The notes below the pieces were generated by a model. That model was not told the origin of the DNA and ran no database searches. It saw only the letters and a program-made list of their open reading frames with translations. Made by a program: the position numbers and the translations under genes. Below are positions 20,873-27,460 of a DNA stretch of 27,460 nt, one piece after another (the first letter of the stretch is position 1; each line of letters starts with the position of its first letter). The DNA comes from DATLNF01 sp046590575 (GTDB lineage: Bacteria; Actinomycetota; Actinomycetes; BP-191): assembly GCA_046590575.1 (NCBI GenBank), contig JBKJUS010000167.1, positions 1 through 27,460 on the forward strand. The letters run 5' to 3'.

Positions 20873-20891
20873 ACGCCCAAGAGTGCTGGGG

Positions 20892-20963
20892 CGCAAGGGC
20901 TTGCGGGGACTCGAAAGCTGGACGATCTCGTCCCGATGGTCCAAAGCCGTTGTGACACAACGG
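20892..20963. other. three dyad-symmetric elements upstream of hup
   Basis: CGCAAG-GG-CTTGCG (20892-20905), GGACGA-TC-TCGTCC (20920-20933) and CCGTTGTG-A-CACAACGG (20947-20963) have centres about 28 bp apart. The last is a perfect 17-bp palindrome with a partial copy, CGTTGTAA, running into the hup -35 box. The first may be the leuCD terminator; the last looks like a repressor or activator site. Confidence 0.55.
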
Positions 20964-20981
20964 AAATGGATGTTTCAGTCG

Positions 20982-21010
20982 TTGTAAAGCGGCTTGCCGC
21001 ACCATAGGTT
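20982..21010 (+). promoter_or_regulatory. hup promoter and 5' hairpin
   Basis: TTGTAA (20982-20987), a 17-bp spacer and TAGGTT (21005-21010) form a good promoter, with a start near 21017. From that base GTTGATGC and GCATCGAC (21017-21037) form an 8-bp stem, so the mRNA would begin with a hairpin, a stabilising arrangement. Confidence 0.7.
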
Positions 21011-21058
21011 CGTCGAGTTGATGCGCCGTGCATCGACATCGTCCGGAGGTGTGCACAC

Positions 21059-21496
21059 GTGAACAAGTCAGAGCTCATCGAGGCCGTCAGTGACGAGCTC
21101 GGGAGTCGAGCGGTAGCGGTCAAGGCCGTCGACGCCGTCCTCAACTCCATCATGACGTCCGTGGCGAGCGGCGAGCGGGTCGGCATCGTCGGCTTCGGAA
21201 CATTCGAGAAGCGTGAGCGCAGCGCGCGCACTGCTCGCAACATCCGCACTGGCGCCACCATCAAGGTCAAGGCGACCTCGGTGCCCGGCTTCCGTGCCGG
21301 CGCCGGATTCAAAGAGCTCGTGGCGGGCGGCGGCAAGCGCAAGGCGGCGGCCAAGCCGGCCGCCAAGAAGGCGGCGGCCAAGCCGGCCGCCAAGAAGGCT
21401 GCGGCCAAGCCGGCCGCGAAGGCCGTAGTGAAGAAGACCGCCGCCAAGGCGACTGCGAAGAAGGCGACGCTGAAGAAGTCCGGCAAGAAGAAGTAG
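21059..21496 (+). CDS. hup: HU-type nucleoid protein with lysine-rich tail
   Basis: A DNA-binding histone-like protein that bends and compacts DNA. It is 145 aa. Residues 1-90 are a complete HU domain: MNKSELIEAVSDELGSR, dimer core VGIVGFGTFEKRERSARTARNIRTG (41-65), arm and PGFRAGAGFKELV. Residues 93-145 are a basic tail with three copies of KAAAKPAAK and further AAK/KK runs, as in mycobacterial HupB and Streptomyces HupS, reminiscent of histone H1. The GTG has GGAGGTG 7 nt upstream. It has its own promoter and a strong terminator. Confidence 0.97.
   Translation: MNKSELIEAVSDELGSRAVAVKAVDAVLNSIMTSVASGERVGIVGFGTFEKRERSARTARNIRTGATIKVKATSVPGFRAGAGFKELVAGGGKRKAAAKPAAKKAAAKPAAKKAAAKPAAKAVVKKTAAKATAKKATLKKSGKKK
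21341..21421 (+). repeat. 27-bp tandem repeat in the hup tail
   Basis: Three copies of a 27-bp unit encode KAAAKPAAK (residues 95-121). The first two copies are almost identical in DNA, the third has drifted. Copy number could vary by slippage between strains. Confidence 0.85.
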
Positions 21497-21511
21497 GCAC
21501 AACGGGCGTGG

Positions 21512-21546
21512 GGGAGGAGGTTCTCGCTGAGAGCCTCCTCCCTTCT
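21512..21546 (+). terminator. hup terminator
   Basis: GGGAGGAGG pairs with CCTCCTCCC and the inner TCTC with GAGA around a GCT loop, followed by TTCTT. It separates hup from the convergent Nudix gene, whose stop is at 21547. Confidence 0.88.
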
Positions 21547-22458
21547 TCAGAGGTGGGCCGGCTCGGCTGGAGTGAGCCGGGACTCGTAAGACGCGTCCAC
21601 GCACGTCGAGCCGTCGAAGGAAAGCACCCACGCGCTCCCCTTGCGAGACGGGATCGTGTGCGGGACCGCGACCTTGTCGAGAGTGCCTAGCCGGGCGACG
21701 AGGTCGGGAATCACGCTCCCCTGGCTGCACAACACGGCGTGCCGGCTGGCAGCGGCGATCTCGCGTATGTGTGCGATCGCATCGTCGACATGTGCCGGGT
21801 AGGCGTGTTCTGCCAGCACGGGGTCGTAGTCGACCGCGGCTCCCAGTGAGTCAGCCATCGGCCTGACCGTCTCGACACAGCGCGCCACGTCGGCGCTGAT
21901 AACGCGCTCGACGCCGTAACAGTGCAGGACATCAGCTATGGCAAGGGCCTGCCGTCGTCCGACGTCGTCCAGCGGCCGGAGGTCGTCGTCACCGAGCCAG
22001 GTCGAGCGGTTGCCCGCGCTGCCGTGGCGGACCAGGACCAGCGTCGTCGTAGCTGGTGGGCCATCGCCGAATCGATCAAGCGGGGTGAGGTCGCGTGGAT
22101 AGGAGAGGAGGGAGCGAGCCGCGTCAGCCGGCAGCCACCGCACGTCGTCGACTTCCCGATTGGGCGTGAAACGTCCCGCTCCGCTGGCGGCCGACCAGTA
22201 GCGCACGCGTTTGCGTAGTCCGGAGGACTGGACGTAGTCGAGATCAGTCAGGTAGCGACCGAGTACGGCCACCTGACCGGTCTCCTCTTGGATCTCGCGA
22301 ACGGCGCACCGGGCCAAGTGCTCCCCGGGCTCCAGCTTGCCCTTGGGCAGAGTCCAGTCGTCATAGCGCGGCCGGTGGACGACGGCCACCTCAACGCCGT
22401 CCGGGCCCGGGCGCCATAAGACAGCGCCAGCGGCGAGGACGTCGGGTGGATCCGTCAT
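21547..22458 (-). CDS. mutT1: Nudix hydrolase fused to histidine phosphatase (MutT1-like)
   Basis: A two-domain enzyme of 303 aa resembling mycobacterial MutT1, which hydrolyses 8-oxo-(d)GTP and dinucleoside polyphosphates. The Nudix domain is residues 7-125, with the box GKLEPGEHLARCAVREIQEETG at 40-61. The histidine-phosphatase domain begins at about 138 with LVLVRHGSAGNR (Arg144, His145, Gly146) and a later LAEHAYPAH and CSQGSVIP. The ATG at 22458 overlaps the stop of the CHAD gene as ATGA, so the two are coupled; an upstream start at 22503 is less likely. The neighbourhood of ppk and CHAD fits a role in polyphosphate or damaged nucleotide metabolism. Confidence 0.93.
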   Translation of the reverse strand: MTDPPDVLAAGAVLWRPGPDGVEVAVVHRPRYDDWTLPKGKLEPGEHLARCAVREIQEETGQVAVLGRYLTDLDYVQSSGLRKRVRYWSAASGAGRFTPNREVDDVRWLPADAARSLLSYPRDLTPLDRFGDGPPATTTLVLVRHGSAGNRSTWLGDDDLRPLDDVGRRQALAIADVLHCYGVERVISADVARCVETVRPMADSLGAAVDYDPVLAEHAYPAHVDDAIAHIREIAAASRHAVLCSQGSVIPDLVARLGTLDKVAVPHTIPSRKGSAWVLSFDGSTCVDASYESRLTPAEPAHL

Positions 22459-23957
22459 GCCGAGAGCCACCCGTGGACTCGCTTGCGGTCCACCGTCGGC
22501 CACAGGGCAAGCAGGTCTGTCTGGGTGCGTAACGATGCATGGCGTTCGCGCTCGACGAGCTGTCCCGCGACGAAGCTCACCCCACCGTCAGTCTGGTGCG
22601 CGGCCGCGATCCCGCGCACGAAGTCGGTGGCAACTGCGCCATCCTGCAGCTCGCCGAGCACCGTCTGCACCGCCGCGCAGCCTTTGGCCAGCCGTTCCGC
22701 CGGCGCCCCTAGGACCGGTGCACAAGCTTCTGCCGCGTAGCGGGCTCGCTTGGCCAGGATCCGGGTGCGATGGAAGCGCTCGGCGGCGTCGCTCGGCCGC
22801 AACCGACGGGCCGACCGAGCCAGCTGCTGCCACGCGACCCGGACCAGCGGAGGGAGCACGGCGTCGGCTCGGTGTTGAGCGGCAACGGTGAGCAGCGGTG
22901 CTTGGGCAGCCCGGACGAGCCCGTCGACCAGACGCACGTAGCGCGGGGACCGGAGCGCGTTGCCGACGCGTTCGGCGGCGACCGACTGCTGGCGGGTGAG
23001 CTCGTCGAGAATGACCCCCAGCGGTGCGGGTGCGAGCGGCGCAGCCGCGTCACCGGCGATCGTGGCAATACGCTCGGCAAGTACCTCGAAGTCGCGGGCC
23101 GCACCGAGCTCCTCGGCCAGCCACGACAGCTCCGTCCGCAGGTGCTCGGCCCATTCGGGGTCGACGAGAGAGCTGAACGTCTTGAGCTCACTGCGCATCC
23201 GTCGGCAGGCGACCCGCATCTGGTGCACGGCGTCGCCGGTGTCGCGCCGGACACCGATATCGGCGATCAGGAGCCGTCGAACATTGGCCCGAAGGGACTG
23301 GATGACGAGATCGCCGGCCGGGTCGCTCTTGCGCACCGGCGTGGGCAGCGGCAGGTCGGGCGGCGCGGACGCCCGGGCACCGAGCGCCCGGATCGCTTTC
23401 GGCACGAACTCTCCTGCGACCGCGCCGGCGTCTCTGATCGCCGTGCCCAGCCACTGCAGCGCGGCCGACTCCTCGCCCTCGACCTCGATCTCGCGGAACC
23501 GTGCGACAACGCGTCGCCCCTCAAGCACCGAGACTGTGTCGTCCACGAGCTCGCCGAGAACTCCGCCGTCTTCTCCGAGAAGCCGGAACGGACGGCGTTT
23601 CGTGCGCAGCACTGCCACGGGTACGACGGTCGCGCCGCGTGTCCAGGCCGTCAGCAAGTCGGCGATCTCGCCGGGCACCGTGGTAGCGGGCGCGACGACA
23701 TCGACCTCCTCTCGGGCGTGCGCACCAACTGCGGGCAACGGGACTTTGAGGGTCCACCGGGCGGGATCCTCCCCGGTCCGGTGCCGCAGGGTGATGCCCT
23801 CCCGGGCGAGCCGCAGGTCCGCGACGTCGTAGTAGGTCGCGCGCAGGTCGAGCGGCGGCTGTGGCTCGGCGGCCACCACGCCGGCGTTCGGGTCGGTGAG
23901 GGGAGGTAGGGCGTATAGCCCGTGCACGGTGAACTTGCGCTCGATCTCAACTGCCAC
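22455..23957 (-). CDS. CYTH-CHAD domain protein
   Basis: A 500-aa soluble protein. The N-terminal CYTH (triphosphate tunnel) domain, about 1-200, has the EIERKF signature at 4-9, the paired basic/acidic strands of the tunnel (ITLRHRTGE, WTLKVPLP, LRTKRRPFRL, REIEVEGEE). The C-terminal CHAD domain, about 220-490, is a helical bundle rich in conserved His/Arg/Lys, as in VHQMRVACRRMRSELKTF and FHRTRILAKRARYAAEA. CHAD domains bind inorganic polyphosphate and CYTH enzymes cleave triphosphates. It overlaps ppk by 11 bp and the Nudix gene by 4 bp. A polyphosphate-related role is therefore well supported but its reaction is not shown. Confidence 0.93.
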   Translation of the reverse strand: MAVEIERKFTVHGLYALPPLTDPNAGVVAAEPQPPLDLRATYYDVADLRLAREGITLRHRTGEDPARWTLKVPLPAVGAHAREEVDVVAPATTVPGEIADLLTAWTRGATVVPVAVLRTKRRPFRLLGEDGGVLGELVDDTVSVLEGRRVVARFREIEVEGEESAALQWLGTAIRDAGAVAGEFVPKAIRALGARASAPPDLPLPTPVRKSDPAGDLVIQSLRANVRRLLIADIGVRRDTGDAVHQMRVACRRMRSELKTFSSLVDPEWAEHLRTELSWLAEELGAARDFEVLAERIATIAGDAAAPLAPAPLGVILDELTRQQSVAAERVGNALRSPRYVRLVDGLVRAAQAPLLTVAAQHRADAVLPPLVRVAWQQLARSARRLRPSDAAERFHRTRILAKRARYAAEACAPVLGAPAERLAKGCAAVQTVLGELQDGAVATDFVRGIAAAHQTDGGVSFVAGQLVERERHASLRTQTDLLALWPTVDRKRVHGWLSA

Positions 23958-26097
23958 TGGATGCCCGCATCCGACCCAGTCGGATCAGCGTTGCCTGATG
24001 ATCCTGCCGAGAGGCGTCGTCGTCTCCGACTACGTTGTTACGGCTCCACTCGCCGTCGCTGCGCAGGCTCCAAGCGCGGGTCGTCTCGGCCATCGCATGA
24101 TCGAGGATGAGGTCGAGCTGCTTCCTACAGGCTTCGTCATCGACCCGCACCAGAACTTCGACGCGCCGGTCCAGGTTGCGGTGCATCATGTCGGCGCTGC
24201 CGAGCCAGTACTCGGGCGCGCCGCCGTTGGCAAAGCGGAAGATCCGGGAGTGCTCCAGGAAGCGGCCGAGGATCGAGCGCACGCGGATCGTCTCAGACAG
24301 CCCTGGGAGCCCTGGCCGAATTGCGCAGATGCCGCGAACGACGAGGTCGACAGGCACTGACGACTGGGACGCCCGGTAGATGGCGTCAACAACCTGCTCG
24401 TCGACAATGCTGTTGGCCTTGATGGTGATGCCCGCAGGACGACCGGCATCACGGTGGGTGATCTCGCGGTCGATCATGCGCAGCATGGACGAACGCACGG
24501 AGTGCGGTGCGACGAGCAGCGTGCTGTAGTCCGTGTGCTTCGAGTACCCGGTGAGGTAGTTGAACAGGTCGGTGAGGTCTGCCCCGATTCGCTCGTCAGC
24601 CGTCAAGAGACCGACGTCTTCGTACAATCGGGCGGTCTTCGGGTTGTAGTTGCCGGTGCCGATGTGAGCGTAACGCCGCAGGGAGCCTTTCTCCTGGCGT
24701 ACGACGAGCGAGGTCTTGCAGTGCGTCTTGAGCCCAAGCACGCCGTAGACGACGTGACAGCCGGCCCGCTCAAGGGCGCGAGCCCACCGAATGTTGGCCT
24801 GTTCGTCGAAACGGGCCTGGATCTCGACGAGCGCGACGACCTGTTTGCCGGCCTCAGCCGCGTCGATGAGCGCATCGACGATCGGTGAGTCTCCACTGGT
24901 CCGGTAGAGAGTCTGCTTGATGGCCAGCACCTGAGGGTCAGCTGCAGCCTGCTCGATGAAGCGCTGCACGCTCGTCGTGAAGGAGTCGTACGGGTGGTGC
25001 ACCACGATGTCGCCTTCGCGCAGCGCCGCGAAGATGTCGGCCGACGTGCCGTCCGACTCGATGAGCCGGGGGTGGGACGTCGAGACGAATGGTTCGTCCT
25101 TTAGCTCGGGGCAGTCGAGGTCATAGATGGCGAGCAGTCCGCTGAGGTCCAGCAGGCCTCGGACGCTGTGCACCTGCGACTCCTTGACGTCGAGCTCACG
25201 CATGAGGAGCTCGAGCACCCGGGGAGCGATCGACTCCTCGACTTCGAGGCGCACGGCCGGTCCGAAGCGCCGGCGAAGCAGCTCCTTCTCCAACGCTTGG
25301 AGCAAGTCCTCCGCTTCGTCCTCATCGACCTCGAGGTCGGCGTTGCGGGTCACCCGGAAGGCATGGTGCTCGATGATGTCCATGCCCGGGAAGAGCAGCT
25401 GAAGGTTGGCCGCGATCAGATCCTCGAGCGGCAGGAAGTCGTCATCGCCGACCGAGACGAACCGGGGGAGAAGCGGCGGCACCTTCACCCGGGCGAAGTG
25501 CTCGACGCCAGTCGTCGTGTCCCGCACGAGAACCGCGAGGTTGAGCGAGAGACCCGAGATGTAGGGGAAGGGGTGACTCGGATCGAGGGCGAGCGGCGTC
25601 AGCACTGGGAAGACCTTGGACCGGAACAGCTCGTGCAGCGGCGCCCGGCGCGTTTCGTCCAGCTCCTCCCAGCGGAACAGGTCAATGCCTGACTTGGCTA
25701 GCTCAGGCTGCACGAGGTCGGTGAAGCAGCGAGCGTGTCGCTCGACGAGCGGTGCGGCGTACCTCGCGATGAGCTCGAGCTGCTCTCGAGGGAGGAGCCC
25801 GTCGGCCGACCGAACACCCAGCCCGGTGGCGTGCCGCCGCTGCAATCCGGCGACTCTGACCATGAAGAACTCGTCGAGGTTGCTGGCGAAGATAGCCAGA
25901 AATTTCACCCGCTCGAGCAGCGGCGTCGCCGGGTCTTCGGCGAGTTCGAGAACCCGCGCGTTGAATCGCAGCCACGAAACCTCGCGGTTGAGGTAGCGGT
26001 CTTCAGGAAGGTCGCTGGGCGTCTGCGGAGGGGTGTCACTCATCGGCTCGATGGTCGATGAGCCCGTCTCGGCGTCCCGTGAAGCCGGTCGTGTCAT
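23947..26097 (-). CDS. ppk: polyphosphate kinase 1
   Basis: Reversibly transfers the terminal phosphate of ATP to polyphosphate. It is 716 aa. Four domains are readable: N domain (RYLNREVSWLRFNARVLELA, FLAIFASNLDEFFMVRVAGL), head domain (about 150-350) and two C-terminal phospholipase D-like domains. The phosphorylated His is His459 in VLGLKTHCKTSLVVR, with the partner motif YAHIGTGNYNPKTARLYED at 476-494. VDLVVRGICAIRPGLPG and GSADMMHRNLDRRVEV complete the active site. The start is ATG 26097 or ATG 26043 (18 residues shorter), and neither has a clear ribosome site. It heads the ppk–CHAD–Nudix operon. Confidence 0.97.
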   Translation of the reverse strand: MTRPASRDAETGSSTIEPMSDTPPQTPSDLPEDRYLNREVSWLRFNARVLELAEDPATPLLERVKFLAIFASNLDEFFMVRVAGLQRRHATGLGVRSADGLLPREQLELIARYAAPLVERHARCFTDLVQPELAKSGIDLFRWEELDETRRAPLHELFRSKVFPVLTPLALDPSHPFPYISGLSLNLAVLVRDTTTGVEHFARVKVPPLLPRFVSVGDDDFLPLEDLIAANLQLLFPGMDIIEHHAFRVTRNADLEVDEDEAEDLLQALEKELLRRRFGPAVRLEVEESIAPRVLELLMRELDVKESQVHSVRGLLDLSGLLAIYDLDCPELKDEPFVSTSHPRLIESDGTSADIFAALREGDIVVHHPYDSFTTSVQRFIEQAAADPQVLAIKQTLYRTSGDSPIVDALIDAAEAGKQVVALVEIQARFDEQANIRWARALERAGCHVVYGVLGLKTHCKTSLVVRQEKGSLRRYAHIGTGNYNPKTARLYEDVGLLTADERIGADLTDLFNYLTGYSKHTDYSTLLVAPHSVRSSMLRMIDREITHRDAGRPAGITIKANSIVDEQVVDAIYRASQSSVPVDLVVRGICAIRPGLPGLSETIRVRSILGRFLEHSRIFRFANGGAPEYWLGSADMMHRNLDRRVEVLVRVDDEACRKQLDLILDHAMAETTRAWSLRSDGEWSRNNVVGDDDASRQDHQATLIRLGRMRASSGS

Positions 26098-26166
26098 CCG
26101 CTCATGATCGCTGATCGAGGCGGGGCTGGGAAATGTCGACGCGTGTCGGTCAGATGAACACCGAGG

Positions 26167-26370
26167 TCAGAGCGTGGCGAGGTTGATGCTGGATACCGAC
26201 CGGCTCTCACCGTCGCCGACAACTTCGAACCGGACGCGCTGACCGAACTGCAGCTTGCGCAGTCCGGAGGCGGAGAAGGCCGCTGCGGGCAGCGGTATCA
26301 CCGTCCCGTCGTCAAGAATCACCGACCCGGAACGGGTCTCTTCGCTGAAGCTCTTCACCGTGCCCTGCAT
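26167..26370 (-). CDS. small cold-shock-domain-like protein
   Basis: A 67-aa protein reading MQGTVKSFSEETRSGSVILD, then DGTVIPLPAAAFSASGLRKLQFGQRVRFEV. The GTVKSF start and the GSVILDDG and GQRVRFEV strands follow the cold-shock (OB-fold) pattern, but the RNA-binding aromatic motifs KGFGFI and VFVHF of true Csp proteins are absent. It probably keeps the fold with altered or lost nucleic-acid binding. I start at ATG 26370 because GGCGGTG precedes it; ATGs at 26397 and 26412 in frame would give 76 or 81 aa. It lies between cofC and ppk on the same strand and may be cotranscribed with either. Function unknown. Confidence 0.8.
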   Translation of the reverse strand: MQGTVKSFSEETRSGSVILDDGTVIPLPAAAFSASGLRKLQFGQRVRFEVVGDGESRSVSSINLATL

Positions 26371-26428
26371 GTCACCGCCTGAGTGCTCGCCCGCCATGCC
26401 GGCGCTGAGCATAGCCGGGGGTCAAAGA

Positions 26429-27100
26429 TCACGACGGGCGGCGGACGGGGGCGGCCGTGGTCGGGTGGCCGAAGAGCGCGAGCGCCGCCGTCGTACGCCG
26501 ACCCACCCCTAGCGTGAGAGCGTCGGTGAGATCGGCGCCCGTGTCGACGTCGATCTGCAGCCGATCGAGACCGGTCGTGCTCAGCTGCTGGGCGCCGGTC
26601 CGGATGTGCTCAGATCGCGAGGCAATGCCGTATCGCGGTGCCAGGTCTATGTCGGGCCGCGCGGTCAACAGCGTCGTGCCGTCGCCCCGTCGGTCCGGCA
26701 GCACGGCTCGCTCGTGTCCCGCCGCGCGGTCGAGCGCGATGCCGATCGTCGACGCATCGGCGCACGGGAGGTCGCCAGCAAGTGCGCAGATCCCGTTGCG
26801 CGGCCACAGCACCCGGGCGTAGCGCGCGGCTCCCGTCAGCGCGTCGTCGAGACCGGAGTCAGTCACGTCGGCGACTACCCTGGCTCCTAGCGCGCCGAGA
26901 TCTGCGGCCGCCCGGACGTCGTTCGTCACCACAATGACGGCCGCGACGCTCGGTGTCTGGAGGGCAGCCGCCACGACATCGCTGGCCATGGCTAGCGCGA
27001 AGTTGGCGCGTTGGACGGTGGTGAAGGCGACGAGACGGCTCTTTGCCAAGTGGAGCTCTTTGACCGGTACGACGACGACCCAGCTGGTTTCCTCGACCAC
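26429..27100 (-). CDS. cofC: 2-phospho-L-lactate/phosphoenolpyruvate guanylyltransferase
   Basis: Makes the GDP-activated phospho-acid (LPPG or its enolpyruvyl form) in coenzyme F420 biosynthesis. It is 223 aa. A nucleotidyltransferase-like fold opens with VVVVPVKELHLAKSRL (8-23), where Lys binds GTP. Conserved parts are VIVVTNDVRAAADLGALGARVV, GLDDALTGAARYAR, CALAGDLPCADA (metal/nucleotide Asp) and DRRGDGTTLLTARP. The ending is DRLQIDVDTGADLTDALTLGVGRRT. The GTG at 27100 has a -10-like TAGGGT 6 nt upstream and no separate ribosome site, so it may be leaderless. It is divergent from the acyltransferase gene. Other F420 genes are not in the window. Confidence 0.94.
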   Translation of the reverse strand: MVEETSWVVVVPVKELHLAKSRLVAFTTVQRANFALAMASDVVAAALQTPSVAAVIVVTNDVRAAADLGALGARVVADVTDSGLDDALTGAARYARVLWPRNGICALAGDLPCADASTIGIALDRAAGHERAVLPDRRGDGTTLLTARPDIDLAPRYGIASRSEHIRTGAQQLSTTGLDRLQIDVDTGADLTDALTLGVGRRTTAALALFGHPTTAAPVRRPS

Positions 27101-27106
27101 GGCTTG

Positions 27107-27112
27107 ACCCTA
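27107..27112 (-). promoter_or_regulatory. putative -10 box of leaderless cofC
   Basis: Minus-strand TAGGGT ends 6 nt before the cofC GTG. This is the same geometry as at the two attenuator leaders. No clear -35 is seen. Confidence 0.45.
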
Positions 27113-27210
27113 CGTCGGGTTCGCCCGAAAGCGCTGGGTGGCGTTGCTCGACATCCCTGTCTGCAACCCGGAAGATCGGCGTACCACGAGAGAAAAGAGG
27201 ACCACTCCGC

Positions 27211-27460
27211 GTGGAGCCGTGGTACCGCCTCGCTGTAGGCATCGTGAGGCCGATCGTCTGCCTGATCTTCCGGCGTGACTTCCGGCGGCAGGACCTCATC
27301 CCCGCCACCGGTGGCTGCGTCGTTGCCGTCAACCACATCTCCTACTCCGACTTCGTTGTCACGGCTGTGTTCGTCCACGACGCAGGACGACGTCCACGTT
27401 TTCTCGGGAAGGCCTCTGTCTTCCGCGTTCCGATCACCGGGCGGATCATCCGCGGGGCCG
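27211..27460 (+). CDS. PlsC-type 1-acylglycerol-3-phosphate acyltransferase, partial
   Basis: The first 83 codons of a plus-strand gene cut by the right edge. It reads VEPWYRLAVGIVRPIVCLIFRRDFR, a short hydrophobic membrane-associating N-terminus. CVVAVNHISYSDFVV follows, containing the catalytic NHxxxxD motif (NHISYSD), and then PRFLGKASVFRVPITGRIIRG, the usual second block. Enzymes of this family acylate lysophosphatidate at the inner face of the membrane. The GTG has AGAGG about 10 nt upstream. It is divergent from cofC with 110 bp between start codons. This order, cofC next to an acyltransferase, is common in actinobacteria. Confidence 0.9.
   Translation, partial: MEPWYRLAVGIVRPIVCLIFRRDFRRQDLIPATGGCVVAVNHISYSDFVVTAVFVHDAGRRPRFLGKASVFRVPITGRIIRGA

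Noticed and set aside
21341..21421. Short tandem repeats as a CRISPR array
   Set aside because: The 27-bp units have no spacers and lie in frame within the hup tail, encoding KAAAKPAAK.
18598..21486. A 962-codon open frame on the minus strand opposite leuC, leuD and hup
   Set aside because: It is antisense to three clearly recognised genes, has a low-complexity Ala/Arg-rich translation and no known domain. Long antisense frames are common in very GC-rich DNA.

Overview
The window is high-GC DNA from an actinobacterium (Actinomycetota). The evidence is the codon usage, the many GTG starts, the HU protein with a lysine/alanine-rich tail, the IclR (NdgR-like)–leuCD–hup–mutT1–ppk–cofC–acyltransferase gene order, the F420 gene cofC, and -10 boxes of the TAnnnT type placed directly before start codons (leaderless genes). 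I cannot assign a genus. Nearly all of it is chromosomal core; I see no prophage, insertion sequence or CRISPR array.

Layout. 1-1138 (minus): a partial alpha/beta hydrolase and an AAA-type ATPase. 1255-12202 (plus): a branched-chain amino acid block in the order ilvD, a small unknown gene, the ilvB attenuator, ilvB, ilvN, ilvC, serA, leuA, leuB, ilvE. It ends at an 18-bp perfect inverted repeat. 12298-12883 (minus): an hsp20 gene with its own promoter and a structured leader. 12931-16967 (plus): cimA behind a second attenuator, a fumarylacetoacetate hydrolase-family enzyme and gltX. 16979-17285: promoter, tRNA-Gln(CTG), tRNA-Glu(CTC) and a strong hairpin. 17265-17786 (minus): a broken HNH endonuclease gene. 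17878-20872: an NdgR-type IclR regulator divergent from leuC-leuD and a small helical protein. 20892-21542: intergenic dyads, promoter, hup and terminator. 21547-26370 (minus): a polyphosphate-associated group (Nudix/phosphatase, CYTH-CHAD, ppk) preceded by a small cold-shock-like protein. 26429 to the end: cofC (minus) and a divergent PlsC-type acyltransferase cut by the window edge.

How the genes work together. ilvB/N/C/D and ilvE make valine and isoleucine; leuA/B/C/D and ilvE make leucine. CimA (citramalate synthase) with LeuCD/LeuB can supply 2-oxobutyrate for isoleucine without threonine. SerA supplies serine. gltX and the two tRNAs form a glutamate/glutamine translation group.

The most interesting signal is a pair of matching transcription attenuators. 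Upstream of ilvB a 10-residue leader peptide contains Leu-Val-Val in codons (CTT GTA GTT) that look uncommon in this DNA. Upstream of cimA a 9-residue leader peptide contains Ile-Ile-Arg-Ile. Both leader ORFs begin exactly where the -10 box predicts transcription starts, so they look leaderless. Both end in TAG followed by CGCG, and both precede almost the same terminator stem (GCAGACCTCCCG paired with a C/GGGGGG arm, then a T run). This suggests end-product sensing matched to each pathway: valine/leucine for ilvBNC and isoleucine for cimA.
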